Shown here: positions 4,339 to 6,345 of the stretch, piece after piece | How the letters are laid out: each line of letters begins with the position of its first letter | Position numbering within the stretch: position 1 is the first letter of the stretch | Assembly: GCA_946061495.1 (NCBI GenBank) | Contig: CAMGSV010000144.1 | Span: 1-6,345 of the forward strand | DNA length: 6,345 bases | Direction of reading: 5' to 3' | DNA from: an uncultured Spirochaetales bacterium | GTDB taxonomy: Bacteria; Spirochaetota; Spirochaetia; Treponematales; Treponemataceae | The notes under the pieces: model-generated | Seen by the model: the letters and a program-made list of their open reading frames with translations, nothing else | The model's database searches: none | Told to the model about the DNA's origin: nothing | Translations under genes and position numbers: made by a program

Positions 4339-6345
4339 ATGGCTTTTAAAGTAAATCAACAAGAAAACGGAAATATTTCTAACAATCATATGGATTTGGA
4401 TAAATATGGTGTGTGGGTAAAAAAAGCTCCTTGTACTATTGAAGAAGAAGTCACCACATCCGACGCCACTGCTCCTGTGGAGCCCCCCATTGAGGAAGTG
4501 CCAGAAATCAGCGAACCTGCAACAGATATCTCGCCCATTGACGATTTTGAGGCCATGGCGTTGGAGGAAACCGCCGACCTCCCCTCCTTTGTGGATCAGA
4601 ATGAAAGCCTTGGCATCCAACAAGAGGATGAAATCCCACTGGAGACATTCATCGACACCGATTTTCTCGATGACTTTACCAATGACTTCTCAGCTTTAGC
4701 TCAGGAAGAAGAACCTTCATCAAATCCCCCCATCCCTGAGGAGCCAGCAGTTGACCAGCAGGAAAGTGGAGCCCTTTCTGAAGGTCTGATAACTTCGGAG
4801 GACATTCTTATTCCAGAAGATATCCTCATACCAGAAGAAAATGATGCCACCCCGAAACAAGAAATTGACATTCCCCAGAACACCATTGAAGTTTCCCAGG
4901 AACCCATGGAATCCGTCCAACTTCCTGATGACGATTCAATAGTGGAAGATGCCCTTGAAGAGGATGTATTTGACCCCTTCCCTGATGAAACGACTTTGGA
5001 TGAAACAGAAATAGACATGGAACTTGCTGATGAATTCGATGAAGAAAAGCTTTCATTCATGGATACCACCATCTCACCTGTCCAAGATTTTACTGACGCA
5101 GAAGGAAAGCCTGTCAATGAGGACAAAACAGAGGAATTTCTGCTCGACGATGAAGAGGAGGAAATCAGCATTGATGAATTCCTCAATGATTCCGATGAAA
5201 TCGACCTTGAAGATTTCCTGGATGCACCTGCACAGGAAAAAAGTGACATCCAGGATGAGGCTCCCATGGAGATGAACCTCACCTTTGACGATGATTTTGC
5301 CGTTGACACTGCAGCGGATCCTGTAAACCAAATGGAAGAAACAATAGACAGTTTTGATGACTTTAACGAAATGTTCGACAACATTGTTGACGAGGCAGCA
5401 GTTCAAATAGAAGAAGCGATGCCAGAACAACCTGTTGAAGAACAGCAGTCCGCAATCCAGTTTGATGAAGTTACTGATTTTGACGACCTGCTGGTAGAAC
5501 TTTCAGATACAAAGGAAACAGGGAACAAATATAATCCTCCCAAGGACTTTGTAATGGAGGTTACCATGGACGAGGAGGAAAAGCAGCAGCCGGCTGTAGA
5601 GCTGGATGATGAAACGGAAAACATGGAAAACATAAGCCTCGCCATGGATGACACAGAAAAAACAGAGGAAAATCGAAATTCAAGTCTTGATAGATTGCAA
5701 ATTTCAGATTATACTGAAGCAAACCGTATATCTGATGATGATTTTGACATAGACAAAATCATGGCAGAGGTAGAAGATATTGGAGAAGTACCTTCAGAAA
5801 CTCCGTCTCAAGATGAAACAGAGACTAGTGCGGAGTCTACCTTTGATGATGTTCAAACAGATGAGTCTCAGAATAATACGATGGAGATGCCGGAGGAAGC
5901 AATGGAATTTAATCAGAATGAGATGGAACAGCCCGCAGGCTCACGAACAGAGGAGCTGATTAGCAATATTGCCAGCGAAATCGCACTGCTTCGTGATGAG
6001 ATTGCAAATCTTAAGAATGAATTCGAGGCCTTTAAGGGTGGCAGAACAGCTGCAACAGGTATAATTGCAGAGCCAGAGGAGAAGGAAGCTTCTCGTGGAG
6101 GTTTCTTTGCTGACAGCACAGATGATGATACCATTGCACTTTCTGGTGATGAGCTTTCCAACATCTTCAACACAGCGGACTTTACCGAGGAATCTGTGGA
6201 GGCAGAAGCACAGCAGCCCGATGAGGATTCTGACAATGGATTGCCTGCCATGGACTTTGATTCCGAGACCTTGGAAGAGCCGATTATTGACGACAACTAT
6301 TTTGATGATGAGGAGACAAGCGAGCTCCCCAACGAAATTGATGTT
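4339..6345 (+). CDS. Large, extremely acidic low-complexity protein (3' end outside window)
   Basis: The frame runs without a stop from ATG 4339 to the window edge: 669 codons, C-terminus missing. By hand count about 210 visible residues are Asp or Glu and about 25 Lys or Arg, so it is strongly negative and probably mostly disordered. There is no signal peptide or membrane segment, so it is likely cytoplasmic. The N-terminus carries YGVWVKKAPC (23-32), which holds the only Trp (26) and only Cys (32) seen. Dispersed acidic-hydrophobic motifs follow: FLDDF (109-113), IDEFL (278-282), LEDFL (290-294), FDDFNEMF (339-346), FDDLLVEL (381-388) and FDIDKIM (469-475). A coiled coil at about 538-566 has Ile/Leu/Phe at 541, 544, 548, 551, 555, 558, 562 and 565. 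Then come GGFFADS (587-593) and TIALSGDELSNIFNTADF (598-615). From memory, such YGVWVK and TIALxGDEL segments occur in treponemal proteins of unknown function; this is unverified. A scaffold or partner-binding hub is possible, but no function can be assigned. It is transcribed divergently from the FtsB-like gene. Confidence 0.9.
   Translation, partial: MAFKVNQQENGNISNNHMDLDKYGVWVKKAPCTIEEEVTTSDATAPVEPPIEEVPEISEPATDISPIDDFEAMALEETADLPSFVDQNESLGIQQEDEIPLETFIDTDFLDDFTNDFSALAQEEEPSSNPPIPEEPAVDQQESGALSEGLITSEDILIPEDILIPEENDATPKQEIDIPQNTIEVSQEPMESVQLPDDDSIVEDALEEDVFDPFPDETTLDETEIDMELADEFDEEKLSFMDTTISPVQDFTDAEGKPVNEDKTEEFLLDDEEEEISIDEFLNDSDEIDLEDFLDAPAQEKSDIQDEAPMEMNLTFDDDFAVDTAADPVNQMEETIDSFDDFNEMFDNIVDEAAVQIEEAMPEQPVEEQQSAIQFDEVTDFDDLLVELSDTKETGNKYNPPKDFVMEVTMDEEEKQQPAVELDDETENMENISLAMDDTEKTEENRNSSLDRLQISDYTEANRISDDDFDIDKIMAEVEDIGEVPSETPSQDETETSAESTFDDVQTDESQNNTMEMPEEAMEFNQNEMEQPAGSRTEELISNIASEIALLRDEIANLKNEFEAFKGGRTAATGIIAEPEEKEASRGGFFADSTDDDTIALSGDELSNIFNTADFTEESVEAEAQQPDEDSDNGLPAMDFDSETLEEPIIDDNYFDDEETSELPNEIDV
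4798..4833 (+). repeat. Tandem hexapeptide repeat EDILIP x2, synonymously diverged
   Basis: Within the acidic protein, residues 154-159 and 160-165 are both EDILIP. The 18-nt units are GAGGACATTCTTATTCCA and GAAGATATCCTCATACCA. They differ at the third base of five of six codons and at no other base. Confidence 0.85.
5164..5235 (+). repeat. Degenerate 12-residue tandem pair in the acidic protein
   Basis: Residues 276-287 (ISIDEFLNDSDE) and 288-299 (IDLEDFLDAPAQ) align without gaps. Ile, Phe and Leu are identical at matching places, and there are Ile/Leu, Asp/Glu and Asn/Asp exchanges around them. It is the clearest local copy of the acidic-hydrophobic motif found elsewhere in the protein. 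Confidence 0.55.

Noticed and set aside
4417..4428. Slippery-looking A AAA AAA in the phase for -1 frameshifting near the start of the acidic gene
   Set aside because: The -1 frame stops after five codons (TGA at 4440-4442), no downstream stem-loop or upstream Shine-Dalgarno-like stimulator is evident, and the zero frame continues for over 600 codons.
4701..5654. Long Ser-rich open frames on the minus strand (4701-5384 and 5403-5654)
   Set aside because: They are antisense to the acidic gene. GAT/GAA/GAG-rich codons read backwards out of frame give runs of Ser codons. No start signals or domains support them.
5913..6296. Ser-rich minus-strand frame of 127 codons
   Set aside because: Same antisense artefact over the acidic gene.

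Overview
This window looks like ordinary chromosomal DNA from a spirochaete, most probably a Treponema-like species of moderate G+C. No single gene proves it. The suggestion comes from two exported proteins of unfamiliar, spirochaete-like type, a signal peptide whose Cys could be a loose spirochaetal lipobox, and a very acidic low-complexity protein with a YGVWVK motif that I associate, from memory only, with treponemes. I see no insertion sequence, phage gene, CRISPR array, tRNA or rRNA.

Layout. Positions 1-3024 are a rightward block: the 3' end of an unrecognised gene (1-429); a sialic-acid-synthase family gene (neuB-type, 450-1640), 20 nt later; an 81-nt gap holding a good sigma70-type promoter and an inverted repeat; smpB (1722-2186); and, 1 nt after its stop, a gene for an exported two-domain protein (2188-3024). 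A perfect 18-bp palindrome at 3029-3046 separates this block from a leftward pair. That pair is an FtsB/DivIC-like membrane protein (4206 down to 3688) followed, with an 8-nt overlap, by a TsaC/YrdC-type threonylcarbamoyl-AMP synthase (3695 down to 3054). A 132-nt AT-rich divergent gap then leads to a rightward reading frame starting at 4339. It is still open at the window end (669 codons visible) and encodes an extremely acidic, probably disordered protein.

How the genes relate. smpB (trans-translation ribosome rescue) and tsaC (tRNA t6A37 modification) are translation housekeeping functions, but they lie in separate convergent transcripts. The NeuB-type enzyme would make a nonulosonic acid (sialic, pseudaminic or legionaminic class) for surface or flagellar glycans. 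Its usual CMP-transferase and epimerase partners are not in the window. The FtsB-like protein suggests cell division, but it has an unusual second membrane segment.

The parts most worth a second look are the large acidic protein with its dispersed Phe-Asp-Asp type motifs and its single coiled coil, the two-membrane-segment FtsB relative, and the smpB promoter, whose predicted start point falls on the A of the smpB ATG and so suggests a leaderless mRNA. I did not find a clear new defence, mobile or biosynthetic system here.
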